Made by a program: the position numbers and the translations under genes. The notes below the pieces were generated by a model. That model was not told where the DNA came from, ran no database searches, and saw only the letters and a list, made by a program, of their open reading frames with translations. A DNA stretch of 64,000 bases, from assembly GCA_940671915.1 (NCBI GenBank), contig CALNVZ010003426.1, positions 41,148,007 through 41,212,006 of the forward strand. Direction: 5' to 3'. Below are positions 11,113 to 24,270 of this stretch, piece by piece. This DNA comes from Paracentrotus lividus. Its lineage: Eukaryota; Echinodermata; Echinoidea; Camarodonta; Echinidae. How positions within the stretch are numbered: position 1 is the first letter of the stretch; each line of letters starts with the position of its first letter.

Positions 11113-11712
11113 TTTAAAGTCCTAGACCGGACCGACAAATGAAATAGCCAAAAACGATAGCTAATATGCTACATAATACAACAATTCCAAATTAAGGCGT
11201 TTTTATTGTCCATCTGGAAAGTATTGAATTTAAAAGATGACCGAACCTCAACCAGGCCACCCCTCCCGAATACTTGAAAAATTACCCCTAATTTAAAAGT
11301 GCGAGTGATGACGTCAAAAAATGTTAATGGAATGCTACAGCAGTCCTGCGGCTAGGCATGATTGCGTTTCGCCTTTAGAAAACACGTTTGTATTGCTATG
11401 TCAGGACAATAGACGCCCTGTGAGCTAGAATTCTATTGTTATGAAATGAAAGGGCAAAGTCAATCATGCCTGGCCTCAGGACTGCTGTAGCATTCCATTA
11501 ACATTTCTTGACGTCATCACTCGCACTTTTAAATTAGGGGTAATTTTACAAGTATTCGGGAGGGGTGGCCTGGTTGAGGTTCGGTCATTTTTTTAATTAA
11601 ATACTTTCTAGATGGACAATAAAAACGCCTTAATTTGGAATTGTTGTATTATATAGCATATTAGCTTTCGTTTTTGGCAATTTCATTTGTCGGTCCGGTC
11701 TGGGACTTTAAA
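11113..11712. mobile_element. Foldback element with about 240-bp inverted repeats
   Basis: The arms at about 11,113-11,355 and 11,470-11,712 are inverted copies. Both contain CGGACCGACAAATG, AAGGCGTTTTTATTGTCCAT, TGACCGAACCTCAACCAGGC and AAAAGTGCGAGTGATGACGTC or their complements. A loop of about 110 bp separates them. The outer edges are TTTAAAGTCC / GGACTTTAAA, so a TTAA or TTTAAA target is possible. No protein is encoded. Confidence 0.85.
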
Positions 11713-12085
11713 GATAACACCCTTTCAATTAAGAACACTAGCTTTATCGATGCTAAAAATAAAACAAACTAGATTAGTAAAAAATGAGTTTTCCTTATCG
11801 AGGGTTGGAATAACACAAAAACAAGAACCTTGGTTCTACAAATACTCTACTGTAAAAAGATAAAATATTCTAAAAAGACAGAGTTAAAACACCTTTCTGG
11901 TGCAAATGAGACAATTACAAAAATGATTTATTAGGGAAAAGGAAGAGATGACATCCATGTAATAAAATATGAATTATTTTAAGTTTGTGAGCTCAAGTAA
12001 TTGGAAGTGGGAGTATACAAGTTATAAATCACCCAAGTTATAATTGTAAGTCCTGAATTATTTATGTATTTTGAGCCCTATTTAA

Positions 12086-12857
12086 CCCTAAAAAGACTGG
12101 GCTATTTTGACACACATAAAGACTGGGGGGGGGGGCTCATTCAGCCCCCCCCCCCCCCACTAAGATCTCGGCCGTTGAGTGCACGATCGTGCCGAAAATT
12201 GGCACGCGCGTTACCCACGGCATCCTCTCCAAAACTGAAGGGTCATATTATCCGAAAAATTTCATCACTAATTAATTATGCTAATTTATGCATAAAATCT
12301 AAGATTTGCTCCAATCAATTAAATAAAGCTCAAAAAGTGCTAATTTTTGGTTTACAGGCTCTTTGTAGGCTTCTTTTGAAATGTGTTTTTAAAAAAATCT
12401 GTATCAAGATTTTTTTTCTTATGTATTCTATTGTTTTTAAAATTTCTTATGTATTTCTTTGTTTTTCAACTTTTTGTTTTTTATTGTTTTTTCGATGAAA
12501 ATCATTGGTGACACTATTTTAATCATAAACAACCTTAAATTAATTGATTTTAATCAGTTAAAGAGAAAATAATGATACATTTATGAATTTTGGCTGAAAA
12601 CACAATTTGTATTGGATTTGTACACAAAATCACATATTTGAGCTACTTTGGGTCTGACGCACGGTTGCAAAATGTTACTTTATTTCGGAACCGCGTACCC
12701 GGGCATCGCAAATTAGGTCTCAAAAGTTGCGCAAGTCTTGAAAGAAAATAGTCATGAAGTCTCGGCAATTTTTTTTTCCACGTTGCGAAGTTATCGCGAA
12801 AAATGTCGAGGGGGGGGGGGCTGAATGAGCCCCCCCCCCCCCCCAGTCTTTTTAGGG
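12086..12857. mobile_element. Non-autonomous piggyBac-like element, copy 1 (772 bp)
   Basis: The inverted ends CCCTAAAAAGACTGGG / CCCAGTCTTTTTAGGG are flanked by TTAA at 12,082-12,085 and 12,858-12,861. CCC-start ends with TTAA duplication are the piggyBac hallmark. Inside each end, a G-run and a C-run face one another around CTCATTCAGC / GCTGAATGAGC, forming a nested hairpin. No transposase is present. Confidence 0.85.
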
Positions 12858-12861
12858 TTAA

Positions 12862-15084
12862 AGCAAGCCTTTGATGATAATTACGACAACAACATTTTTC
12901 ATTTCTACTAATAATTGTGGGTTTAAAACGCTTGATAGTGCAGTACTGCACATTCGCACATCAACGTCTCAAATTTGAACTTTTCACAGACACAATAAAA
13001 AGAAAATCTTGATCTGGTTTTGATAAGGATTATAATTTGATGAGGTGATAGAAGAACGGTAAAATTCCTGTAGTAACAGTAGCTGCATCAATACAGAATT
13101 TAGAAAAATATCAGGCAACATGTTTAATTGTTGACTATTGCACGTCATGTCCTGACGCATATACATGTATATGGAAGATTAATTATATGAATTCTAAGAA
13201 AACAAGGTCAATATCTCTCAAAACAGTTGTTAGGAGTTTGAAACAAAATATTGTTGCAAAGTGTTAAAATATTATATCGGGGAAAACTCAATATAGCAAC
13301 CTTTTTCTTTGGGGAAAATGTAATTCATTTCTTTTGTTTTGACTTACAAGATACATGTATCTGATATAACAGGCAAAAATCTTCAGGTCTAAAGTTATAA
13401 AAGAGTTTCAACTCTTAGATGATTGGTAACTTGATGTTTGGAATTGGGTAAATACAGGAAAATCGTCCCAACAAACTTAAAATTTCTTTTTATTCTATAT
13501 TTTACCCACATGTAACATTTAAACATAGGAAATTAAGTTCATACACATGAATGTGTTAACACTAATCCTATAAATACCCATATGACTTGCCATGTTACAT
13601 TCTTTTTTAAACATTGTGTTAGCCATAAAATGGAGATACATGTATAATGATTTCTGTTACAAAGATAAATTTAAAAAGCATACTCATATAATCATTGTCT
13701 TATAATTACAATCCCATGCATTCATTAAAAAAACCTCAATTGTACTTTACTAGAGTATTAACCAAGATTAAGGACCTAAATGGCAATATTCATACAAGAA
13801 GGGGAAAAAGAAGAATATTAAGAACAAAAAACAAAAAATAACGGGTTAAACTGGATCAATCGATTTCAAATATCCATGACAAGTAAATCCCTCCAATATC
13901 TCCCATAGGTAGGCAATCATTAAAATAAGGTGTAAACAGCAATAAATAAATAAATGAATAAATAAAAGGGGTAATCAGCAATGAGTAGACTTCTTAATCT
14001 TACTTTACAAATTTTCTCAATCTATGCAAGCCAATTTAACCCCAACCTACATTTATCCAACGCCTCCAATTTTTAATCAAAATTTTAAAAAATACAAATA
14101 CATGTAGGCTGGTTTTATGATACATTCACAGACTATTAAATTTCACATAATAAGAACGTATTCAAATAAACTTTTATTAAAGAATGAACTACCACAATTG
14201 GAAGCCTGTTTGAATACATTAGTTGTCGTTAGGTGGACAATTAACTCTCGAACATAACTGTATTCAAACTGGATTCTAAACATTGTACATGTAGTTCATT
14301 CTATAATAGCAGTTTGTTTGAATAAATTGTTACCACATTTATTTCTGTGAATATAACATAAAACCGGCCTATTACTTGAAGGTTTTAGAATTCATTTTGG
14401 CATTTGTATGCCCAGAATATACACTTACTTTTTTTCATGAGCTAAGACTAATTTCTTTTTTTTTAGTGTTAGTCATAAAACAGTGGCCATTTTGTAATCA
14501 GAATTTTTTTTTTGGGGGGGGGGAGTCTATAATTCAAATTGCTTTCAAAACCTGAATTTGGGGAGGGAGTTGCTGAGACCTATATCTAGGTGTGTCACGA
14601 TAGGAATTCTTTCTTTGCTTTTTTTCCCTCCAATTTCGTATAATTATGCTTTACTTTCACCGATGGTCAGCTAATGAACCCAACCTACTTTTATTTTACG
14701 GGGGTTGACTTGATAACAATATTTACATTCTAATAAATTGGTAAAAATGTATTATGAAGACCTGTCCCAGATTTCTTTGATTTTTGATGATGCCGTGTTT
14801 TCCAACAACAAGTTGAATATTGAACAAATAGAATGTACATACTATTATTAGGATTAATTAAATCTGTTTGTGCGGATAAGGTGAAACTCGGTTATATTGC
14901 TGGGGAAAAGGGCGTAGCCACATATACTACTGTTATTCTTTCACATATTTACATTAAACTCATCAGAAATGCCACTCGGTACCTGTTGAAAATCCTGAAA
15001 TTTGAAATTTGACAAAAACAAATCCAGGAAAAGCATATGAATTTGGGTAAATAAGTCGATAAGAGGCTTAAAATAAACGACACG
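12862..15084. other. Gene-free AT-rich region
   Basis: No exon was recognised. A short inverted relation exists between TTCAAATAAAC...GAACTAC near 14,160 and GTAGTTCATTC...GTTTGAATAAA near 14,300, suggesting a decayed palindromic repeat. A G-run lies at 14,513-14,522. Confidence 0.45.
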
Positions 15085-15519
15085 CATCATCTTTCAGACT
15101 TTTTTTCCAGGAACAGTAATATAGGACGCAGTTATGAAATTATACAACATTATGTAAGTGCATGTCAGACCCGAAATTGCTCAAAAACGTGATTTCATGT
15201 ACACAGTCAATGCAAAATGTGTTTTCCGCTTAAATTCATAAATGAGTGATTATATTTTACTTTCATTGATTACAGTCATTTATATGATGATATTTATGGC
15301 TGAAATAATGTCCCCGATAATTTTTGTTGAAAAAGCATTAAAAATAAAAAGAACAAAAAACAAAGAAATACACAAGAAATTAAAAAAACAATAAAATACA
15401 TAAGAAATCAATCTTGGTACTGGAATTTTTTCATTCACAATTGATGGAATGCTATAAAGAATCCGCGGCCGAATTCCCCCGGGAATGACAAGGATGGAAA
15501 TGCCCCGTGAGTATTAGGG
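15085..15519. mobile_element. piggyBac-like element, copy 2, inverted and diverged
   Basis: From about 15,125 to 15,415 it matches the reverse complement of the interior of copy 1, sharing GTCAGACCC, AATTCATAAATG, AACAAAGAAATACA and AATACATAAGAAAT. It ends in ATTAGGG followed by TTAA at 15,520-15,523. The opposite end is not recognisable, so the start given is approximate. Confidence 0.65.
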
Positions 15520-17348
15520 TTAATATAATGATTAATATGTTAGAATAAAAGTTAGTACAGTATATGGTACATTATATATGCTGTTTGAGTTAAAATATAT
15601 TTAAAGAGTATAATCTGTACAGTCATGTTGCAGCTTCTCAGCTCATGTACATGTATTCATAATAATACTTCAGAAAAATAACTCTCTTCCATCACAATTA
15701 CATGTATCTACAACTGTATGATCAGGAAATATAAATGGAATGTTCTCAGTATCTTTGGCCAAAGATGTATTCCAACCATTCAATAAAATATAGCCATTTA
15801 CATGTACTAATAGTCACATTTCAATAGAACAACTTTCAAGGTCAAACAATTAGGCAGAGATATCAGTGGTCTGAATGACCACATTATAAAAAGAGCTGAA
15901 AAAGCTGGGGGAAAGGCTTAAATTTAAATAGCCATGTGTTTTTTTTTTTACAGATAAAAGCTAAATGAAAAAGAAAATGAGCTAAAAAAAACCAAAAAAA
16001 ACTCAAAAGGTTAAAACTCTCACACCCATGTGATATTGAGATACTTATCTCCGCTGGGACGACAAGACCTACAAATGCTGAAGGACCAGGGGAGCAAGAG
16101 GGGAAAAAAGGCTACCAAACCACGGTAATCTAAATGCACATATATATTATTGCCCTTTCCTTGACATGCTGTGGTAGCTTTATATGGGGGTTAAAGGGCT
16201 AGGGTTTGAAGAACATTACATGACTGATTACCTGGATATTATTACACAAATAATTACAGGGTTCGTACGGGTCCTGGAAAACCTGGAAAGTCATGGAATT
16301 TGGCTTAGTCTATTTCCAGGCCTTGAAAGTCATGGAAAACTGATATTTTGATGAAAAAGTCATGGAAAGTCATGGAAATACCAAAAATAGGAACATGAAC
16401 ATGTTTTTTTGTGAGATATGTATTATAGTAATGCATAAATGATTTAATTATATTTCAAACTCAACGTTTTTATTTTTGAAATGTATTTGTGGTGATAGAT
16501 TGTGTTTAGACTACGGGATGTTTGGTGTTACGTGTGTGTGTGTATTGAAGGGGCCGTATTGAATGAACGTCACATGCACCCTATAGACTACACTGCATAC
16601 GGTGCACGTGTACGTGTGGAAATTAGTCGTTCTGTGTACGGACGTTACGTTAGTCGCTGTGAAAACAATCAAAGCATAGTGAGTCGCTGTCAGTTTTTAA
16701 TCCAAAATGCCGGGATACTGCCATTTTAGTGAAGCTTGGCTGAGTAATTCAGATTACAGCGATTGGATTTTGAAAGTAAGCACAGATTCAGGAATAGCGA
16801 GATGCAGTATTTGCCAGTGTAATTTCAACATACGCAACATGGGTGAAGCAGCGCTGAAGAGCCATGCGAAGGGTGAAAAACACAAGAAAAACGTTCAAAA
16901 GAAGAGTGAGTATCGAAATCAATTTATGCTCTCATATTTATTATTTTTTTTGACGATGTATTTTGTTTTTCGGATGTAATCTTAATGTTGTAGGACACTG
17001 GATTGTTTTGGTAAAAAAACAAAGGAACAAAGATTATTCTTGTGATTGCCTTTGCAAAGCCGCTTTCTTGGCCGCCTACGCCTACGGCAGCTCTCGCTAG
17101 CTAGCGGGAGCGTCCCGGGGCCGCGGGGCTGGCGCGGCTGTAGTCATTTGCAGGTGTTGCGGCTTGCACTTCTGATGCTAACTTTTCATGCCGTCATGAA
17201 AGTTGTATTTTTTTTTTTAAATACAAATATTTGTTATGGATAACAATACTTATACCCCTGCCACACACAAGGTGTTTAAAGGGGGTATAAAGGAATCACT
17301 TTGTGGCCAAGCGGTCGGTTGGTCGGTCAGTCCGTTGGTTGCAGAATC

Positions 17349-17650
17349 TTGTGGTTCAAACTCCTTCAGTTATTGACCAATCGACTTGAATTTTGGTAAA
17401 TGGGTCCATAATGATATGTAGAAGTGCAAGATATATTTTTTGCCAAAGTCTAAAATTGCGTTGCCATGGCAACAGCATTTTTAAAATAAAATTCATACAA
17501 AATATTGTGGATCAAACTACTCCCTCAGTTTTTGATCAATTGACTTGAAATTTGGTACATGGGTCCATGATAATATGAAGAAGTGCAAGATATATTTTTC
17601 GTCAAAGTGGAGAATTTCGTTGCCATGGCAACGGCCTTTTTTTAAATGAA
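17349..17650. repeat. Two-copy direct repeat in the transposase intron
   Basis: Two diverged units, from 17,349 and 17,505 (period 156), share TTGTGG-TCAAACT, GACTTGAA-TTTGGTA, ATGGGTCCAT, GAAGTGCAAGATATATTTTT and CGTTGCCATGGCAAC. Each ends in the 14-bp near-palindrome GTTGCCATGGCAAC. Confidence 0.7.
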
Positions 17651-17879
17651 ATTCATGCAAAAATTGTTTTTTATGTAGGTAGAGCGCTGCCGGCGAGGGT
17701 ATTATTAATCACCGATAGTGATATTTCTAGTTGCCTTATTTTTATTTTGCCTAATTAGACTTTGTTCACAGCCTCCATTAATTCAGCCACTGCTGTGCAG
17801 AACCGATCACAATTTATTCTTTTTCTATGGTCTTTCAAAAATGTTCATGTTAATTGTATCTCCCGATTTCTTGAGAATC

Positions 17880-17880
17880 C

Positions 17881-17909
<29 letters not shown>
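17880..17909. repeat. Poly-A tract
   Basis: An uninterrupted run of about 29 A lies in the intron of the hAT transposase. The second copy of this region has a matching run at about 25,891-25,921. Confidence 0.9.
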
Positions 17910-17911
<2 letters not shown>

Positions 17912-18993
17912 CACAACAAAGGGTCCAGGCGTAGATTTTTTCTCCCCTCTTTCTGCTCATTGATGTAACTAATTCAGATCCCAGAATCAAACTTAAATTA
18001 GCCAATAAAAATCTCAAATGTGTTCATGCATTCTTGACATTGCACAATAGATTTACTTGACTTATTTTTGTTTTGTTTTGTAGAATCAACAGTTCTCACG
18101 ATCAGCACCTTCTTCAAGCCAAAACAACATGTGCAATCATCTGATGCAAGTACAAATGCTTGTGCTCCATCTTCCAAAGTAACACCTTGTTCAGTTGCCC
18201 CTGTTGCTACCAGAGAAGATACACTTAAAGCAGAAATTCTATGGTGTCTGAAGGTAGTTGAGGACCATTTGTCATTTCATTCCTGTCATCACAACAACCT
18301 CATATTTCAGAGAATGTTTCCAGACTCTGCAATAGCTAAAGGATTCCAGTTATCAGAGACCAAATGCCCGTACATGACAGTATTTGGTTTGGGCCCGTAT
18401 GTGCAAGACCTACTCTATGACAACATCAAGCAATCAAAGCACTTTGTGATACTGTTTGATGAAAGTCTTAATCAGAAGCTGCAAAAAAAGCAGATGGACT
18501 TTCTCATCAGAACATGGCAGCATGGCGAAGTCTGTACTAGATACTTGACATCTGTGTTTATCGGGCATGGCTCGGCTGTTCATTTGAAGGAAGAAATCAG
18601 TAAAGTTCTTCACACAGTTGGTTTGGACAAGTTACTGCAAATATCAATGGATGGACCAAATGTCAATTGGAGGATGTTTGACGACTTCACGCGACAGTAC
18701 ACTGCTGATCTAAACCAATCCATCCTGAATATCGGCTCATGCGGGCTCCATATAGTTAACGGAGCTTTCCTGACGGGTGCCAAGGCCGCTGAATGGGAGG
18801 TGCCTTGTACTGATTGTTTTCTGATCGTGCTGCCGACGGGTACGTATGAGATGTATTCAGAGATTTTTTCAACCCATGCCACTCAAGTTTTGTAAGACCA
18901 TGCCTGTTCTGGAAATACCTCCTGTTGCGGAGAGGCTTTATCAACAACCATTCTGGGAGAGTGTATAGCGCATGTATCGTAGGCATGTAGAAG

Positions 18994-19018
18994 NNNNNNN
19001 NNNNNNNNNNNNNNNNNN
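18994..19018. other. Assembly gap (25 N)
   Basis: There are exactly 25 undetermined bases. From memory, a gap of this fixed small size is a convention of some long-read gap-filling tools. The flanks on both sides (about 18,810-18,993 and 19,019-19,200) look degraded. Confidence 0.95.
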
Positions 19019-19889
19019 AGCGCCGCAAGCACTCGAGCTTCACAAAACGTGTTACCGGAAAGCCACTCTTTCAATACTTCCTTCAGAATAAAAGAAGAGA
19101 AAATATAAATAGGAAACTTCCAATCAGCGATCAAACTCTGTCCGATCTCGGCCAGTGCGAAATAAAAAGTTTGAAAATATGAGGACTTTACCAAAAAATA
19201 AATGACTGAGTCTAAAATTTATCGTCACTACCGTATGGTCTCATTGGAAGGCACATATGTAGTTATTTCATATGCTAACTGTGATCATTGCAAGTGTCAT
19301 GCATTATTTGTGGAGTAAAAGTCATTCAAACATGAAGATGTGTTTTGTTCTCACACTAATGTTCATATCAAGATTCACATGTTGATTTGTATTGATGCTA
19401 AACGCTTACTATAAGTACTTATTCTTCATCCTCCAACCTGCACTCACTCATCAGACCTCAACACTCAACTCCCCCTATGTTGTATATCCAGACTTTCTTA
19501 CACCTACTTCTGGACTGGTGGTGGGGGTGGGTCAATTGATCCCCCTGTACGAAATCCGTCCTAGATTACCCGCGCAACCGCTGCAAACTTAGCGATCCGG
19601 GCGTTCAGACTTAATTTTTCTTTCAAGTCCGTCACCAACTTGACACCGAGCTCTCGAATCAGACACCCCTACTATCCTGCTTATATGCAACATTACATGC
19701 TATGTAACTCGCACATGATCGCTCCAAAATGAACCGAAAAACTCGTGTGCATTTTGTCATGCGAGGGTGATACAGATACTCGCTGTTTCTATACACATTG
19801 TCGTCTTAAATGTATAACCACTCATATTTGTGCCTTCTGATCCTTTCGATAATTTTCTTTTATATAATGATCCAAGAAAACATTTCCAG

Positions 19890-20392
19890 GCATACAATAA
19901 AATCTACAAAAAGAAAAGCTTATACATAAGAAATATAGGGATAACCAATAGCGAATTACATAAGTAAATTCACAAACAATAAAATATACAAAAGAAATTA
20001 AAATAGAAATTTCCTCGAATTTGTTCAATCTCAACTATGTTCGGCACTGCTGCCTCAGCCAACTTTAGAATAATTTGAAGCTCTACATAAACTGAGTTTT
20101 TTAAATGAAATATCATAATGTTTCAATAAAACAAAGCACTCTAATCCTGCATGTGAGTACCATATGTATGACATAATAGCCATAAATTAAAATATGTGAA
20201 AAAAAACTTTTCGAAATAAAATCGATTCATCCATCGAATACGCCCTTTACATGCTGCGACTTCCGGCAAACTTTCCGTGCGAGCCGGATCCTTCCACGTG
20301 AAGCGAGATATCAGGTCGCCCGGGCGGTCCAATACTGACCCCCCCCCCCCCAGTTAAAAATCTCCTCTTGAAAAAGCCAGGTCAAAATAGGG
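19890..20392. mobile_element. piggyBac-like element, copy 3, degenerate
   Basis: AACAATAAAATATACAAAAG and GCTTATACATAAGAAATA resemble the interior of copies 1 and 2. A C-run (20,340-20,351) and a right end AAATAGGG followed by TTAA (20,393-20,396) match the family layout. The left boundary is approximate. Confidence 0.45.
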
Positions 20393-20441
20393 TTAAGACT
20401 AGTGACACTGCTCACCTGCTAACAATTTATCACCTCATACA

Positions 20442-22213
20442 ATGGTTCAATACCCCACCCAAATGTACCCCCAATATAACGACCCACTGCCTGTTCAATG
20501 GACAACTCCAAAAATTCTATCATGTACGTCTAAACAAATCTCACCCGCCTCGACCAGTCAAACCTGCGAGAAAACCGTTGATTCCTTGCAAACCGGTGAG
20601 AACGAATCAAGCAAGAAGAAGAGAAGAAGCAAGATGACTGTGTCCTTTCCAAATGCTATCCACAATGTACTGCTTCATATATTATCTCATTTTTTCCAGC
20701 TCCCTGGTCCATTCCTCCGAGCCACCAAGAATGTGGAAGCCACTCTAGCATCACACCCTCAAGACTGCTGTGAGTATCAAACAAGGAAGCACATGATGAG
20801 GTCATACATGATTGCTTGCCTGGTCAGATGCAGTAGATGTGATCTGTGAGATTATCTAGGGAGAGAGAGAATCTCAGAGGTCAAGGATTCACTAAGAGAC
20901 GAAAGATTGCAAGTTGTGCCAGTATATGCAAACTTAGTCTCCGTAGTGCTTTCTAAGAAAAGTCTGATAGCTCTAACTCGATTAAACTTTGGTCCTTCAG
21001 TATTGAAAGATTCAATCTACTGATCCTATCATATTGACTCTCTATTATAAAGCTCTTCTCATATGCAATTTGAATTTGAATTATCTTATAACACACAACA
21101 ACAACCTTATATAATTGTGAATATCAGTTACAGGCCAAATACACATTTGGACATGAGGATCAATATCATAATACAAAGTGTTGCAGAATAAAAATTGTAG
21201 ATACAAACAGATGATAGAACACAGAACGGTAGCACATGTAGCAGGGTCGAGTCATAACTCTACTCAATTTTTTTTTGCTATGTTGAAGATTGCTAACATA
21301 TATTATTTCAGATCGATACCAAAATTCAATACCTGTGCTGTCATTGATGATGATACTTAAGGTTGAAGTGGACATGTATGTCAAATATCGCCTTGTGTCA
21401 ATCTGCAGAAGCAAACTTGATGCATTGCCAATCATCTAAAAGACTGTTTTCCACTTCGGTAATCTCGTCTGAGTCTCTTACCTCAACATGAATGGATCGT
21501 TTATGAAGCCATGGTTTTGCACCCGTCTAATACTTGCATCTGAAGATCGATTCTTTGAGCTATAGATTTGCCCATATCTCACAAGGTGCATAAAGTTAAA
21601 CCTTGCGGGTTGTGGTTTAACTCATTGGCTAGCAAAAATGATGACAAAATGTGTCTACAATGTACGTTGCAATTCTCCTCTACATGTTACGCGATTCTGA
21701 ATCATGCCTTTCGTTGGTATCAGAACTTTACATGATTTCATCATTCTCCTGTAGTTTTATTGAGACCAACATCTCTTGATACAATGAGCAACATTACACA
21801 TTTTGCCAATGGTCGATAATTCAAATCCACAGATTTAACTAGGCTTAAAACATTAGTCCACCTTTGTGATATGACCCATTGTTTATAAAATCGGCAAGAA
21901 GCTATGTAGTTACAATGACAGCCACAGTATGAAATTCAGTATATTCTGATAGATGAGTTCTATTTTAATTGCAAGATCTAAGCAGCCAAAGGAGGCCAGT
22001 CTATGCTCTACGATCTACCAAATGTGGCAAGCTGCTCCTCTCATTCTTCTTTCTACTTCACATTCCATTCAAAAATCTTTCCCATAAATTCAATTTCGTT
22101 GTGTTTCCAGTATTTCCTGGGATCAGATACATAGGAAGGATGCTCAAGCCATGCGGAAATTTTCTGTGCATCAAGAGGCGCAGATACTTATGGATAGCAA
22201 CTCAACATTTACA
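20442..22213 (+). CDS. Possible spliced gene of unknown function (exon candidates)
   Basis: Three blocks have coding character and good splice sites: 20,442-20,600 or further (ATG start, donor CCG|GTGAGA), 20,700-20,769 (acceptor TTTTTTCCAG, donor GCT|GTGAGT) and 22,111-22,213 (acceptor GTGTTTCCAG, donor ACAG|GTAAAC). One consistent path reads MVQYPTQMYPQYNDPLPVQW..., then PWSIPPSHQECGSHSS..., then ISWDQIHRKDAQAMRKFSVH.... A second frame through the last two exons (LPGPFLRATKNVEA..., FPGIRYIGRMLKPCG...) is also open, so the frame is unresolved. Unspliced, the first block continues into an NLS-like KKKRRSK. I do not recognise the protein. It lies between two pieces of hAT-like sequence, so it may be an unrelated gene or a nested element. 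Confidence 0.35.
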
Positions 22214-23960
22214 GGTAAACAATGCTAAATTTGGAACACAACAGTTGATAGTGGCCTGCTTCTTATACACAACAAAAAAATGATAAGTCCCCCCCTTATT
22301 CACAAATATCACGCTAACTTTGATCCAGAGGTACTTTTCTACGAATTTTTTACAGTGGCTTAGTGAATTTTATCAGCTTCCATTTAGTGAATATTACTAG
22401 AATTTGTTTAATCATGCTATCAATTGACCTAGTTAAAAGGCAAAAATGTCACTTTTGAAAGTCACAAGGTTCAGCTTTCATAACTTTAAGTTCAATATAT
22501 GGAACAAACTTGAATACTTTTTAATAAAATTCTTTGTTGATGAAGGTGTGCACTTATCTTACTAAACATTTTACCATAATCACTTGCATTAAAATTTCAC
22601 TGTAGGATGAACATGATGGAAAATTGTAAAATACTGAATTTTTACTTTTAAAATAGTCTATTGCATTATGACTGTATATGCAATACTTAAAGACTGTTTT
22701 AAACAATATCCAGCACATCCATGTTGAAGAAACACAAGATGTAACTAGAACAAAAAAGGTATTTTCAACATTTCGTAGGTAAGATTATTGTCATTTCTGT
22801 ACGAAATAATTTATTCAACATTTTTTGTATATTATGTTCAAATAAAATTTTTTCCCAAATGATGCCTATAGCATTTATTAGAAATCACGCTTCAATGAAC
22901 TGGATTCGTCAAAAGCCATTTTTCGTTTTGTTGGAACCAAAATAAATCGCTTACTTTGGATTAATTGTCACAGACCTCTCTTTGTGATAGCATTGATCTT
23001 GAGTTTCACGAAAATTCCAGTGTATATGCTTCAATGAGCAGAAAGTATAGGAAATATATGAAAATATAGAAAGATATTCAGAGCTTCACCCCACCCTACC
23101 TATCAGACTTCATCTAGCTGTTTCCCTGAGTTAAACCCCTGAGTACATGTGTGCCACAGTTCTGTGAAACAAACTCCGGAAAATTAACAAAATATCATCA
23201 AGTGAAATTAAGCCCGATATTTACAATTTGTTAAAATTTTATTTCTCTCCAATTGACATTTGTTACAATCTCGAAGAAACAATAACAAGCCCCAAATCAA
23301 CTGCTGTACTTCTTAACAATAAAGGTGTTCATATATCGTTTTGGCAGTGTAGTTATTATACTTATTCGACTCCTTATGTGCCAAAAGAGATAAAACATTG
23401 ATGTCCATTGCATGAATAACACACAGCTTAAAGCATAACATTTCATTACAAAAAGCACAAATCACTTTGTAAAGTGGCTCACCTGCTTCCCATGACAAGA
23501 ACGAAATAGGCTCATTTCTCACTAAAATGTGTAATAATGATCGATGAAAATATCTGATGTCACGCATTCTTGCAAAAAAATATTGATGACCTTTTGTGGA
23601 GTTGCCTGAACTATTCTAATATTGCTTCTATCTCTCCTAGGATAATATAGAAAGTTCAGGTTGTGGATTGATCATAAATTGGATAGAAATCCACTCTAAA
23701 AAAATTAAAGACAAGGAAGCGAAAAGTTCGACAAAATGAGGGACAGCTCAAAGTTGACGCGTGTGCTGGTGGAAAAAGGCCAAAGATCCGCAAACAATGA
23801 TGAGACACAACGAGCCAAGGATGGAAGCAATATCCACAGAAGTACAAGTAAAGGGAGAAAAACTCACCGAAAACATACATAGACGCAAAAACAAGCAAGA
23901 GGTGCAAAAGAACATCAGAAGTAAGAGAGAAGAAATAGAACAAACAAAAAAGAAAAAAGA
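22214..23960. other. AT-rich sequence with further weak exon candidates
   Basis: Weak candidates follow the block above: about 22,714-22,758 (acceptor AATATCCAG, donor AAAAAG|GTATTT) and 23,641-23,739 (acceptor CTATCTCTCCTAG, open in one frame to TGA, DNIESSGCGLIINW...). These could be further + strand exons, but neither is secure. Nothing else is recognisable. Confidence 0.25.
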
Positions 23961-23969
23961 AAAAAGCCT

Positions 23970-24270
23970 GATCAGCCGTTCACACCACTGTCTCTCTCAC
24001 CGCACGGGCACTTCTTCAGCACCGGCACCCCCCCTCCTCACGTACCACACACGCACACCAGCGCACAACCTGCACAAAACCTCACACCCCACGGACAGAC
24101 TGCACACGCCCCTCCCAACGCAAGGCACCCGCCACGCCGCCCCCCCCCCTGCAGAGCCACCCCACCACACACCTCCACCCTAACCCTCCCCTCACACCAG
24201 CTCCACCCCCACCCAAAAGGGCTCCCACCTCCCGCCTCCGCCACCCCACCCCCCCCCCGCCCCCATCATG
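23970..24270. other. Strongly C-rich, G-poor tract (part 1)
   Basis: The + strand is dominated by C and A (CCCACC, CACACC and CCCCCC blocks) with few G, unlike all sequence around it. It ends abruptly near 24,270. It may be an unpolished read segment; see findings. Confidence 0.6.

Larger units (their letters stand above)
16707..18966 (+). pseudogene. hAT-like transposase with N-terminal zinc finger, broken
   Basis: Exon 1 is 16,707-16,905 and exon 2 starts at 18,084; both splice sites are canonical and the phase matches (1 + 2). Exon 1 encodes MPGYCHFSEAWL and then a zinc finger CSICQCNF...HAKGEKH. Exon 2 carries ISTFFKPKQ, the RNase-H-fold motif LFDESLN (Asp codon at 18,458), ISMDGPNVNWRMF and the hAT C-x2-H motif SCGLHIVNGAF. 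After about 18,810 the frame is lost. The next conserved family block reads on in another frame at about 18,868-18,966 (PLKFCKT...IPPVAERLYQQPF), ending at TAG just before a 25-N gap. Transposases of this class excise and reinsert the element through its terminal repeats. This copy cannot make a full protein as assembled. The break may be genuine decay or uncorrected sequence. Confidence 0.8.

Noticed and set aside
12064-12951. Open frames of 144 and 102 codons
   Set aside because: They lie mostly inside the piggyBac-like element and are driven by its C/G runs.
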